Below, in pieces: positions 1-6,045 of a stretch of DNA of 9,372 bases. How positions within the stretch are numbered: the stretch's first letter is position 1; each line of letters starts with the position of its first letter. Origin of the DNA: Chthonomonas sp. UBA2391 (GTDB taxonomy: Bacteria > Armatimonadota > Fimbriimonadia > Fimbriimonadales > Fimbriimonadaceae); the NCBI GenBank assembly GCA_002343825.1, contig DDSL01000086.1, positions 1 through 9,372 of the forward strand. The letters run 5' to 3'. The notes below the pieces were generated by a model. The model saw only the letters and a program-made list of their open reading frames with translations. It was not told the origin of the DNA and did no database searches. The position numbers and the translations under genes were made by a program.

Positions 1-1
1 C

Positions 2-88
2 GGCACCCGCATCTTCGGACCGGTGCCCCGCGAGCTGCGCGACAAGGGATTCATGCGCATTATTTCCCTTGCGCCGGAAGTGGTGTAA
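2..88 (+). CDS. rplN: Large ribosomal subunit protein uL14 (L14), C-terminal end only
   Basis: The first complete codon begins at base 2 and the reading frame runs 28 residues to a TAA stop; the start lies outside the window. The visible end contains TRIFGPVPRELRD followed by MRIISLAPEVV, which is the highly conserved C-terminus of L14. L14 sits on the interface side of the 50S subunit and takes part in the bridge to 16S rRNA. It is followed after 11 bases by rplX, the normal order in the spc operon, which supports the identification. The codons (CGC Arg, GTG Val) match the next three genes and differ from genes beyond base 1279. Confidence 0.93.
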   Translation, partial: GTRIFGPVPRELRDKGFMRIISLAPEVV

Positions 89-99
89 AGGAACGATCA

Positions 100-414
100 A
101 TGTACATCCGCAAAGGCGATACGGTGGTGGTAATCACCGGCAAATACAAGGGCAGCAAAGGCCGCGTGCTTCGCACGATGCCGAGCGAAGACCGGTTGAT
201 CGTGGAAGGTGTGAACATGATGAAGCGTCACACCCGCCCGTCGCAACGCAACCAGCAGGGCGGAATCGTTGAGCGCGAGCGCCCGATTCATGTGTCCAAC
301 GTGATGGCGTGGTGTGAAGCGGCCGGTAAGCCGTCGAAGATTCAGATGAAGCGCCTTGAAGATGGAACCCGCGTGCGGGTGTTCAAGGTTAACGGCGAGA
401 ACGTATCCGGCTAA
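100..414 (+). CDS. rplX: Large ribosomal subunit protein uL24 (L24)
   Basis: The 104-residue product has the normal length of bacterial L24. It opens with a KOW motif (residues about 3-30, IRKGDTVVVITGKYKGSKGR) that binds 23S rRNA early in 50S assembly. Further family landmarks are EGVNMMKRHTRPS (about 36-48), the QGGIVERERPIHVSNV stretch and a late KxNGE-type end. ATG is preceded by AAAGGA at bases 88-93. It lies between rplN and rplE as in most bacteria. None of its 12 Arg codons is CGA and no Val codon is GTC, unlike the genes from rpsH onward. Identification is secure. Confidence 0.97.
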   Translation: MYIRKGDTVVVITGKYKGSKGRVLRTMPSEDRLIVEGVNMMKRHTRPSQRNQQGGIVERERPIHVSNVMAWCEAAGKPSKIQMKRLEDGTRVRVFKVNGENVSG

Positions 415-509
415 ATCCGGTATACTGACAGATTCGGTGCGATCCCGTAGGCCCCGGTGGGGCCGGTGCAGTACAAGCGGGACGCCTCGACAGAAAAGGG
501 ACAAGAACC
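415..509 (+). promoter_or_regulatory. Structured 95-base rplX-rplE gap, possible leader or internal promoter
   Basis: This is the longest non-coding gap between ribosomal genes here; the others are at most 24 bases. It holds a perfect 6-bp GC hairpin, GGCCCC-GGT-GGGGCC, at 450-464. TACTG (423-427) could pair with CAGTA (469-473) as an outer stem; TCCCG (443-447) with CGGGA (478-482) is a mutually exclusive alternative. TATACT at 421-426 resembles a -10 box, but no good -35 stands 16-18 bases upstream. The hairpin has no following T run, so it is not a typical terminator. In E. coli, protein S8 represses the spc operon by binding mRNA around the start of rplE, the same place. I could not recognise the conserved S8-site core, so an autoregulatory role is only inferred from position. 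Confidence 0.35.
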
Positions 510-1055
510 GTGACCGCAAGATTGAGAGAACGCTACGACAAGACGATCGTGCCGGAGCTGTGCAAACAGTTCGAGCTCGACAACGTGATGGAAGCGCCGC
601 GCATCGAGAAGATTGTAATCAACATGGGCGTGGGCGACGGCCAGTCGGATCCGCGGATGATGGAAAGCGCGGTGAACGAGCTGACGAACATCACGGGCCA
701 GAAGGCGTGCATCCGCAAGGCGAAGAAGTCGATCTCGAACTTCAAGCTGCGCGAAGGATCGAACATCGCCTGCATGGTGACGCTTCGCGGCGAGCGCATG
801 TATGAATTCATGGACCGGCTGTTCAACGTTGCCGTGCCGCGTATCCGCGACTTTCGCGGGTTGCCGCCGCGCAGCTTCGATCAGTTTGGCAATTACACGA
901 TCGGCCTTCGGGAACAGACCATTTTCCCGGAAGTGAATATAGATACGGTCACGCGCGTGCGGGGCATGAACATCACCTTCGTGGTGAAGAACGTGACCGA
1001 TGTCGAGCAGGGCCGCGAGTTGTTGAAGAAATTTGGAATGCCTTTCCGGGCATAA
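510..1055 (+). CDS. rplE: Large ribosomal subunit protein uL5 (L5)
   Basis: The 181-residue product matches the usual L5 length (about 179). L5 holds 5S rRNA in the central protuberance and contacts P-site tRNA. Landmarks include PRIEKIVINMGVGD (about 30-43), the GQKACIRKAKKSISNFKLREG segment (about 68-88), VTLRGERMYEFMDRL, the LPRIRDFRGL-like sequence and a C-terminal FGMPF. The start is GTG, chosen because it follows AAAAGGG at 494-500 and gives the normal N-terminus. It is preceded by an unusually long 95-base gap and followed 24 bases later by rpsN. Codon choice is strongly GTG for Val (11 of 15) with no CGA among 19 Arg codons. Confidence 0.97.
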   Translation: MTARLRERYDKTIVPELCKQFELDNVMEAPRIEKIVINMGVGDGQSDPRMMESAVNELTNITGQKACIRKAKKSISNFKLREGSNIACMVTLRGERMYEFMDRLFNVAVPRIRDFRGLPPRSFDQFGNYTIGLREQTIFPEVNIDTVTRVRGMNITFVVKNVTDVEQGRELLKKFGMPFRA

Positions 1056-1079
1056 CGATAGCGAACCGAGGAGATACCC

Positions 1080-1265
1080 GTGGCGAAGAAGTCGCTCATA
1101 CTCAGGAGCCAGAGCACGCAGAAGTTCAAAGTGCGCGGCTACAACCGGTGCAAGCTGTGCGGGCGTCCGCGCAGTTACATGCGCAAGTTCGGCCTCTGCC
1201 GCATTTGCTTCCGGAAACTGGCGCTTGAGGGATTGCTCCCCGGCGTGACCAAGTCGAGTTGGTAA
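1080..1265 (+). CDS. rpsN: Small ribosomal subunit protein uS14, short zinc-binding type (S14 type Z)
   Basis: This 61-residue protein is the C+ form of S14, about 40 residues shorter than the E. coli form. Four cysteines at residues 24, 27, 40 and 43 (CKLC and CRIC) form the zinc ribbon, framed by KFKVRGYNRC and RKFGLCRICFR. The C-terminus, PGVTKSSW, is the family ending. S14 assembles late in the head of the 30S subunit. The start is GTG with GAGGAGA at 1068-1074, giving the standard MAKK N-terminus. It precedes rpsH by 13 bases. The zinc form makes its function depend on zinc supply; many bacteria also carry a cysteine-free paralogue, which is not in this window. Confidence 0.97.
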   Translation: MAKKSLILRSQSTQKFKVRGYNRCKLCGRPRSYMRKFGLCRICFRKLALEGLLPGVTKSSW

Positions 1266-1278
1266 GGAAAGCGAAGAA

Positions 1279-1674
1279 ATGCATAGTGACCCAATCGCCG
1301 ACCTGCTGACCCGTATTCGCAACGGAGCCCAGGCTCGGATGCTCACGGTCGATGTACCGATGAGCAAAATCAAGATCGAAATTGTGAAAATCCTGGAGGC
1401 CGAAGGCTTTCTGAAGGGACACGAGATCACGACCGAAACCAAGTTTCCGATGATCAAGGTCCACCTCCAGTACGACAACCGGCGCAAGCCCATCCTGAAT
1501 TCGCTCAAGCGTGTCAGTACCCCCGGTCTGCGGGTGTATAAGCACACCGACGAACTCCGGCCGTTGCGCAACGGACTCACCACCCGCATCCTGACCACCA
1601 GTCAGGGTGTCATGACCGACCGAGAGGCCCGCAAACGCAAGATTGGCGGGGAAGTCCTCTGCGAGGTCTGGTAA
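1279..1674 (+). CDS. rpsH: Small ribosomal subunit protein uS8 (S8)
   Basis: The 131-residue product has the normal S8 length and opens with the family N-terminus DPIADLLTRIRN. S8 binds helix 21 of 16S rRNA in the 30S platform and, in E. coli, also represses spc-operon translation. Central landmarks are SLKRVSTPGLRVY (about 75-87) and the C-terminal TTSQGVMTDREAR with GGEVLCEVW. A glycine normally found in the segment before ILSTS is a threonine here (NGLTTRIL). The ATG is preceded by a GGAAAG stretch. Codon use changes at this gene: Val becomes mostly GTC (6 of 9) after mainly GTG in the three preceding genes. Confidence 0.96.
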   Translation: MHSDPIADLLTRIRNGAQARMLTVDVPMSKIKIEIVKILEAEGFLKGHEITTETKFPMIKVHLQYDNRRKPILNSLKRVSTPGLRVYKHTDELRPLRNGLTTRILTTSQGVMTDREARKRKIGGEVLCEVW

Positions 1675-1685
1675 GGAGCCCCACC

Positions 1686-2249
1686 ATGTCCCGAATTGGA
1701 AAAACTCCCATCACGATTCCTCCTAAGGTCGAAATCACGATTGCCGAAGGCAATTTGGTGACGGTCAAGGGGCCCAAAGGCGAGCTCAAGCAGCAGATCG
1801 CCCGCGAGCTGGAACTCAAGATCGAAGAGAACGTGCTCACCGTGAGCCGCCCCAACAACCAGTACCGAGTGCGAAGTCAGCATGGCCTGGCCCGAACGCT
1901 CATCCACAACATGGTTGTCGGCGTGACCGACGGTCACACCCGAGTCCTGGAAATCCAAGGGGTCGGCTACCGTGTCGCCGCCGCCGGAAAGGGCCTCACC
2001 CTGAGCATGGGCTATTCCCACCCGGTTGATATCCCGCCCACCGACGGGATCACCTTTGAACTCGCCCAAGACGACAAGACCCGTCTTCAGCAGATCAAGG
2101 TCACCGGAATTGACAAAGCCGTCGTCGGACAAATCGCGGCTGATATCCGCAAAGTCCGCAAGCCCGATCCCTACAAAGGTAAGGGGATCCGCTACCAAGG
2201 CGAAGTCGTCAAGCTTCGACCCGGTAAGCGCGCTTCGGCCAAGAAGTAA
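1686..2249 (+). CDS. rplF: Large ribosomal subunit protein uL6 (L6)
   Basis: The 187-residue product is slightly longer than E. coli L6 (177). It begins with SRIGKTPITIPPKVE and VTVKGPKGEL and carries two repeated alpha/beta domains; the second ends in the signature PDPYKGKGIRYQGEVVKLRP (about 158-177), followed by a basic tail ending AKK. L6 lies near the GTPase-associated region of the 50S subunit, close to the sarcin-ricin loop. ATG follows GGAG at 1675-1678. It is 11 bases after rpsH and 12 before rplR. Six of 14 Arg codons are CGA, a codon absent from the genes before rpsH. Confidence 0.97.
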   Translation: MSRIGKTPITIPPKVEITIAEGNLVTVKGPKGELKQQIARELELKIEENVLTVSRPNNQYRVRSQHGLARTLIHNMVVGVTDGHTRVLEIQGVGYRVAAAGKGLTLSMGYSHPVDIPPTDGITFELAQDDKTRLQQIKVTGIDKAVVGQIAADIRKVRKPDPYKGKGIRYQGEVVKLRPGKRASAKK

Positions 2250-2261
2250 GGAGGAACCACA

Positions 2262-2615
2262 GTGGCAGAAAAAACACGACAACAGCTTCGCGTGGTTCGA
2301 CACGCTAGGGTCCGCAAAAAGGTGGCCGGAACCGCCGCCTGTCCGCGCCTGGCCGTCTTCCGCAGCCTGAAGCACATTTCCGCTCAAATCATCGACGACG
2401 CAACCGGGACCACCCTGGCGGCGGCAAGCTCGCTTGAAAAGGAACTCAAGGCCAGTGGCAACGCAGAAGGCGCCAAGAAGGTCGGAGGAGCCCTCGCCAA
2501 GCGAGCCAAGGAGAAGGGGATCGCCAAAGTGGTGTTCGACCGAGGTGGCTTCCGCTACCACGGACGAGTGGCGAGTCTCGCCGACGGAGCCCGAGAAGGC
2601 GGGCTGGAGTTCTAA
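2262..2615 (+). CDS. rplR: Large ribosomal subunit protein uL18 (L18)
   Basis: At 117 residues this has the normal L18 length. After an Arg/Lys-rich N-terminus come PRLAVFRSLKHISAQIIDD (about 28-46), AKRAKEKGIAKVVFDRGGF (about 80-98) and the C-terminal RYHGRVASLADGAREGGLEF, all typical. L18 binds 5S rRNA together with L5 in the central protuberance. The start is GTG, fixed by an excellent AAGGAGG at 2248-2254 that overlaps the rplF stop region. The gap to rpsE is only 3 bases. Half of its 12 Arg codons are CGA. Confidence 0.96.
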   Translation: MAEKTRQQLRVVRHARVRKKVAGTAACPRLAVFRSLKHISAQIIDDATGTTLAAASSLEKELKASGNAEGAKKVGGALAKRAKEKGIAKVVFDRGGFRYHGRVASLADGAREGGLEF

Positions 2616-2618
2616 ACC

Positions 2619-3191
2619 ATGAGAATGCAATCCCGCATGACCGGTCGACGCGAGAGTCGGATCCAAGATGGACCGCAACTCGACGTCCGCGTCATTCGAT
2701 CGAATAAGGTTTCCAAGACCCACAAGGGAGGAAAGACCATGAGCTGGTCCGTCCTCGTCGTGGTCGGCGATAACAAGGGCTCCGTCGGAGTCGGTCTCGG
2801 TAAGGCACGCGGTATCCCCGACGCCATCCGAAAGGCCGAAGAAGCCGCCCGCAAGGCCATGTTCAAGGTCCCGATGCTGAACGAGACGATCCCGTTTGAG
2901 GTCGTTGCTCGGCACGGATCTTCGACCGTTGTCCTCCGACCGGCTAGCCCCGGTACGGGCGTCAAGGCCGGTTCGGCCGTCCGCGCTTGCCTCGAAGCCG
3001 CCGGCGTTCACAACGTCTTGGCCAAGGCCCTCGGTAGCCGAAACCCGGTCAACATGTCCTACGCAACCGTAAAGGCCTTCCGAGCTCTCAGCGAGCCCGA
3101 AGCCATCGCCGGTCGACGAGGCTTGGAAGCGACCGAACTCATCCCGTGGCTTGAAAAGGCCCGCAAGGAGGAAGCTGATGCTGCGCATTAA
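2619..3191 (+). CDS. rpsE: Small ribosomal subunit protein uS5 (S5)
   Basis: The 190-residue product has the double-stranded-RNA-binding-like N domain (about 21-90) and the C domain (about 95-165) of S5. Clear landmarks are LVVVGDNKGSVGVGLGKARG (about 46-65), IPFEVVARHGSSTVVLRPAS and GTGVKAGSAVRACLEAAGV. S5 acts in decoding fidelity and, with S3 and S4, lines the mRNA entry site. Loop 2 is divergent: residues 31-43 read VSKTHKGGKTMSW, while E. coli has VSKTVKGGRIFSF. This loop is where spectinomycin-resistance changes occur in E. coli. The ATG lies 3 bases after rplR, using GGAG at 2606-2609 inside rplR. The 3' end overlaps rpmD by 14 bases, implying translational coupling. Confidence 0.96.
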   Translation: MRMQSRMTGRRESRIQDGPQLDVRVIRSNKVSKTHKGGKTMSWSVLVVVGDNKGSVGVGLGKARGIPDAIRKAEEAARKAMFKVPMLNETIPFEVVARHGSSTVVLRPASPGTGVKAGSAVRACLEAAGVHNVLAKALGSRNPVNMSYATVKAFRALSEPEAIAGRRGLEATELIPWLEKARKEEADAAH

Positions 3192-3528
3192 GCTCGTCAA
3201 GAGCGTCATCGCCAACACCCCGCGCAACCGGGCCATCGTCAAGTCCATCGGACTAGGCAAGACCGGTAGCGTGATCTACCGCAAGGACACCCCCGAACTC
3301 CGGGGCGCCCTGCACAAGATCAAGCACCTGCTCGAAGTGACCGAAGTCGCCGAGGCTCCCGAAGCCAACCTCCCGCCCACCCATATCAAGGTGCGCGGAG
3401 CTGGAACTCAAGCCGAAGCCAAGCCCAAGGCTGTCAAGCCCGCCAAAGCCCCGAAAGTCGAAAAGGCAGAAAAGGCCGAAGCCAAGCCCGCCGCCAAGAA
3501 GCGAACCACCAAGAAGGAGGAGGCCTAA
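3178..3528 (+). CDS. rpmD: Large ribosomal subunit protein uL30 (L30) with long Lys/Ala/Pro C-terminal tail
   Basis: Residues 1-57 are a normal L30 domain: LRIKLVKSVIANTPRNRAIV, then IGLGKTGSVIYRKDTPELRG and a final KIKHLLEV. Bacterial L30 is usually about 60 residues, but this product has 116. Residues 58-116 form a low-complexity, probably disordered tail of Lys, Ala, Pro and Glu. The tail contains a 15-base direct repeat at 3412-3426 and 3475-3489, exactly 21 codons apart, encoding AEAKP twice. ATG at 3178 was chosen over an in-frame one at 3151 because AAGGAGGA (3165-3172) stands just before it and the L30 domain starts there. L30 binds 23S and is dispensable in some bacteria. The role of the tail is unknown. 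Confidence 0.92.
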   Translation: MLRIKLVKSVIANTPRNRAIVKSIGLGKTGSVIYRKDTPELRGALHKIKHLLEVTEVAEAPEANLPPTHIKVRGAGTQAEAKPKAVKPAKAPKVEKAEKAEAKPAAKKRTTKKEEA

Positions 3529-3531
3529 TCC

Positions 3532-3996
3532 ATGGCACTCGAAAAACTGAAACCGGCTAAGGGGTCCACCAAGCGACGCCGCCGTGTCGCCCGAGGAATC
3601 GGAAGCGGCATGGGCAAAACGGCTACGCGAGGAACCAAGGGCCAAAAGGCACGACGACAGGTTCACCCGAACTTTGAAGGCGGCCAAACCCCGATCCAGC
3701 GCCGACTCCCCGTCAAGAAGGGATTCCGCAACGTCAACCAGAAGGAGTACGCCATCGTGAACCTGGACGATCTGGAAAGATTGTTCAGCAAGGGCGATGA
3801 AGTCACTCCCGAAGCCCTGCTGAAAACCGGCATCATCCCTTCTTACAAGGACGGCGTGAAGGTGCTCGCGTTTGGTGAGATCACGAAGGCCCTCAAGGTC
3901 TCCGCTCACAAGTTCAGCAAGCAGGCTGAAGAAAAGATCAAGGCTGCGGGTGGATCGGTTTCGATCATCGAACCGGCCACGACCGAAAGCAAGTAA
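3532..3996 (+). CDS. rplO: Large ribosomal subunit protein uL15 (L15)
   Basis: The 154-residue product has the basic, glycine-rich N-terminus of L15 (LKPAKGSTKRRRRVARGIGS, then GMGKTATRGTKGQKAR and FEGGQTPIQRRLPVKKGF). A globular C-terminal half follows, with YAIVNLDDLERL (about 65-76), VKVLAFGEI and VSAHKFSKQAEEKIKAAGG. L15 threads its long extension into 23S rRNA and helps late 50S assembly. AAGGAGG at 3514-3520 gives a strong ribosome-binding site inside the end of rpmD. It is followed by secY after 26 bases, the order seen in most bacteria. Confidence 0.97.
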   Translation: MALEKLKPAKGSTKRRRRVARGIGSGMGKTATRGTKGQKARRQVHPNFEGGQTPIQRRLPVKKGFRNVNQKEYAIVNLDDLERLFSKGDEVTPEALLKTGIIPSYKDGVKVLAFGEITKALKVSAHKFSKQAEEKIKAAGGSVSIIEPATTESK

Positions 3997-4022
3997 GTAC
4001 AAACAGGTAGAACGGCAAAGAG

Positions 4023-5384
4023 ATGGATGCGTATTTAGGTACCGGCATGGCCGGAGGCGATAAGAGCCTCCGCCTCAACCTCGCGGACACGATTCGCCTC
4101 GCATGGGCGGACGAAGACCTGCGAACCCGGCTCAAGTTCGTCTTCTTCATCTTTGCCGTCTACGTGGTTGGGACTTATATCCCGGTCCCGATCCCCGGCG
4201 TGGACCCGGCCCGGTTTGAAGATGCGGTTCGCTCGAACCAACTCTTCAACCTGATGTCCACCTTTAGTGGAGGATCGCTTAAGCGGATCTCCATCTTTGC
4301 CCTTGGTCTTGCGCCCTACATCACGGCGTCGATCATCATGCAGGTCGCCCAGGTTGCCTTTCCGCAGCTCAAGGCCGAGATGAAAGAAGGCGGTGCTTAT
4401 GCCCGCCAAAAGATGAACAAGTACACCAAGCTGCTGACGCTCGTACTTTGCTACCTGCAGGGCATCGGGATCTGGACCGCGATCAAGAACACCGGCGCGG
4501 TACCCCCAGCTTCTCAAACCTTCATCACGACCCTGATGGTTGTGACCTTCTGGACCGCCGGAGCCTTCTTTGTCCTCTGGCTCGGCGAGCAGATCAGCGA
4601 AAAGGGAATCGGTAACGGGATCTCCCTGATGATCTTTGCTGGGATCATCATCTCCTTCCCACTGATCGTCCAACAGATTTATCAAGCGGTCGCCAACGGA
4701 ACCACCAGCATCTTCAGCGTGATCCTCACCGCCGTGATGTTCACCGTGATGACCTGGTTCATCGTCTACTTCACGATCGCACAGCGCCGCATCCCGATCA
4801 CGCCTCTGCGGCGTCAGGTCGGCAACAAGACTGTCGCAGGGGGCGGACAGAGCTACCTGCCATTCGCCCTGAACATGGTTGGGGTCATCCCCATCATCTT
4901 CGCGGTTTCGCTGGTCTATATGCCGATGCAGTTCGCTAGCTTCTTCCCCGCCGGCACTAGCCCCCACAACGTCTTCATGAGCATCGCCGAGTTCACGAGT
5001 CCGAACTTTTCCAACTGGAAAGGGATTGTCGGAGCGGTGTTCTACATGTTCCTCATCTTCTTCTTCACTTACTTCTATACCGCGATGCAGTTCAACGTGG
5101 ACGACATCGCGGACAATCTGAAGAGAGGGAACACGATGGTGCCCGGAGTCCGGCCCGGAAAGCAGACCCGAGACTTCTTGGATGCCGTCATCAGCCGAAT
5201 CACCTTCGTCGGAGCGTTCTTCCTCGCGGTGGTCGCACTTTCGCAGTACTTCATTCCACTGATCATCAACATTCAGTCGCTCTCCATCATCTTCGGAACT
5301 TCGTTGCTCATCATGGTCAGCGTCGCCCTTGAGACGATGCGTCAGATCGAGGCCAATCTGCTGATGAAGCAGTACAACTTCTGA
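4023..5384 (+). CDS. secY: Preprotein translocase channel subunit SecY
   Basis: SecY forms the membrane pore through which SecA-driven or ribosome-bound proteins cross or enter the inner membrane. The 453-residue product shows about ten hydrophobic segments, the first near residues 38-52. It carries both family signatures: LGLAPYITASIIMQV (94-108) and LGEQISEKGIGNGISLMIF (187-205). The cytosolic loops that contact SecA and the ribosome are visible as QRRIP (254-258) and VPGVRPGKQT (373-382). The N-terminal part before the first segment is longer than in E. coli. The C-terminus stops at LLMKQYNF, without the short tail many homologues have. The start is uncertain: the ATG at 4023 has only AGGTAG about 11 bases upstream, and an ATG at 4047 is an alternative. 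Confidence 0.96.
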   Translation: MDAYLGTGMAGGDKSLRLNLADTIRLAWADEDLRTRLKFVFFIFAVYVVGTYIPVPIPGVDPARFEDAVRSNQLFNLMSTFSGGSLKRISIFALGLAPYITASIIMQVAQVAFPQLKAEMKEGGAYARQKMNKYTKLLTLVLCYLQGIGIWTAIKNTGAVPPASQTFITTLMVVTFWTAGAFFVLWLGEQISEKGIGNGISLMIFAGIIISFPLIVQQIYQAVANGTTSIFSVILTAVMFTVMTWFIVYFTIAQRRIPITPLRRQVGNKTVAGGGQSYLPFALNMVGVIPIIFAVSLVYMPMQFASFFPAGTSPHNVFMSIAEFTSPNFSNWKGIVGAVFYMFLIFFFTYFYTAMQFNVDDIADNLKRGNTMVPGVRPGKQTRDFLDAVISRITFVGAFFLAVVALSQYFIPLIINIQSLSIIFGTSLLIMVSVALETMRQIEANLLMKQYNF

Positions 5385-5394
5385 GGACGCCGAG

Positions 5395-6045
5395 TTGGTA
5401 CGACTGATCCTTATCGGGCCCCCGGGGGTGGGTAAGGGAACCCAATCCGAACTACTCGAATCACGGCACGGAATCAAACCCATCTCAACCGGGGTGATCT
5501 TCCGTGCCGAGATCGATGCCCAAACCGACCTCGGGCGACTCGCCAAGCGCTACATCGACCACGGTCGACTCGTTCCCAATGGCGTCACCATCGAGATGAT
5601 CGCCAAGCGACTCCGGCTCCCTGAGATTCGCAAGTCGGGATTCGCCCTCGATGGATTCCCGCGCAACATCGATCAAGCCGAGGCGCTCGATGAAATCCTC
5701 ATCGAAAACGATCTCGCCATCGACCGCGCGATCTCCCTAGAGGCCGATACCGAAGTGGTGGTCCAGCGTCTCACCGGACGGATGGGCTGCACCAAGTGCG
5801 GGGCGATCTATCACCGCACCAACAAGCCTCCCCAACGAGATGACCTCTGCGATAACTGCAACAGTGTCCTCCTTGTTCGATCGGACGATCAGCCCGAAGC
5901 CATCCGGGAAAGACTCCGGATCTTCGAAGAAAACACGGCCCCGATCATCGGCTATTACGAGCGGAAATCAATCCTGAAGCGCATCGACGCAACCCGAGAT
6001 GCCGAAGAAGTCTTCGCTGAGATCCTCGAGGGTTTGACCCTGTGA
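5395..6045 (+). CDS. adk: Adenylate kinase with zinc-binding lid
   Basis: The enzyme interconverts ATP + AMP and 2 ADP in the cytoplasm. The 216 residues start with the P-loop GPPGVGKGTQ (8-17), then the AMP-site segment ISTGVIFRAEI (30-40), LDGFPRN (85-91), the lid with C132, C135, C152 and C155, and RSDDQPEAIRERL (162-174). The four cysteines indicate a structural zinc, as in Gram-positive-type enzymes. Two usually acidic positions differ: the Asp of STGDM is Val34, and the Asp-Glu after VP is Asn62-Gly63. The start is TTG, supported by GAGGA overlapping the secY stop and by the fit of the N-terminus to the family. It overlaps map by 4 bases. Confidence 0.96.
   Translation: MVRLILIGPPGVGKGTQSELLESRHGIKPISTGVIFRAEIDAQTDLGRLAKRYIDHGRLVPNGVTIEMIAKRLRLPEIRKSGFALDGFPRNIDQAEALDEILIENDLAIDRAISLEADTEVVVQRLTGRMGCTKCGAIYHRTNKPPQRDDLCDNCNSVLLVRSDDQPEAIRERLRIFEENTAPIIGYYERKSILKRIDATRDAEEVFAEILEGLTL

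Noticed and set aside
450..464. Intrinsic terminator in the rplX-rplE gap
   Set aside because: The GC hairpin is perfect but no T run follows, and essential genes of the same operon continue downstream.
411..1598. Long minus-strand open frame (395 codons) opposite rplE, rpsN and rpsH
   Set aside because: It is fully antisense to three well-identified ribosomal genes, has an Arg/His/Leu-rich composition and no recognisable domain. Long antisense frames arise from GC-rich codon bias.
3151..3177. Earlier ATG for rpmD
   Set aside because: It would add nine residues not seen in L30 and ignore the strong AAGGAGGA just before the ATG at 3178.
1602..3260. Minus-strand open frame of 552 codons opposite rplF, rplR and rpsE
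   Set aside because: Antisense shadow of conserved genes. Its Gly/Asp/Leu/Ser-rich translation has no domain and it crosses several real gene boundaries.
3253..4002. Minus-strand frame opposite rpmD and rplO with a Leu/Gly/Ser-rich translation
   Set aside because: Its repetitive translation mirrors the Lys/Ala tail of L30 and it has no credible start context.
4035..5546. Minus-strand open frame of 503 codons opposite secY and adk
   Set aside because: Highly charged Asp/Glu/Arg/His composition is the expected antisense image of a hydrophobic membrane protein gene.
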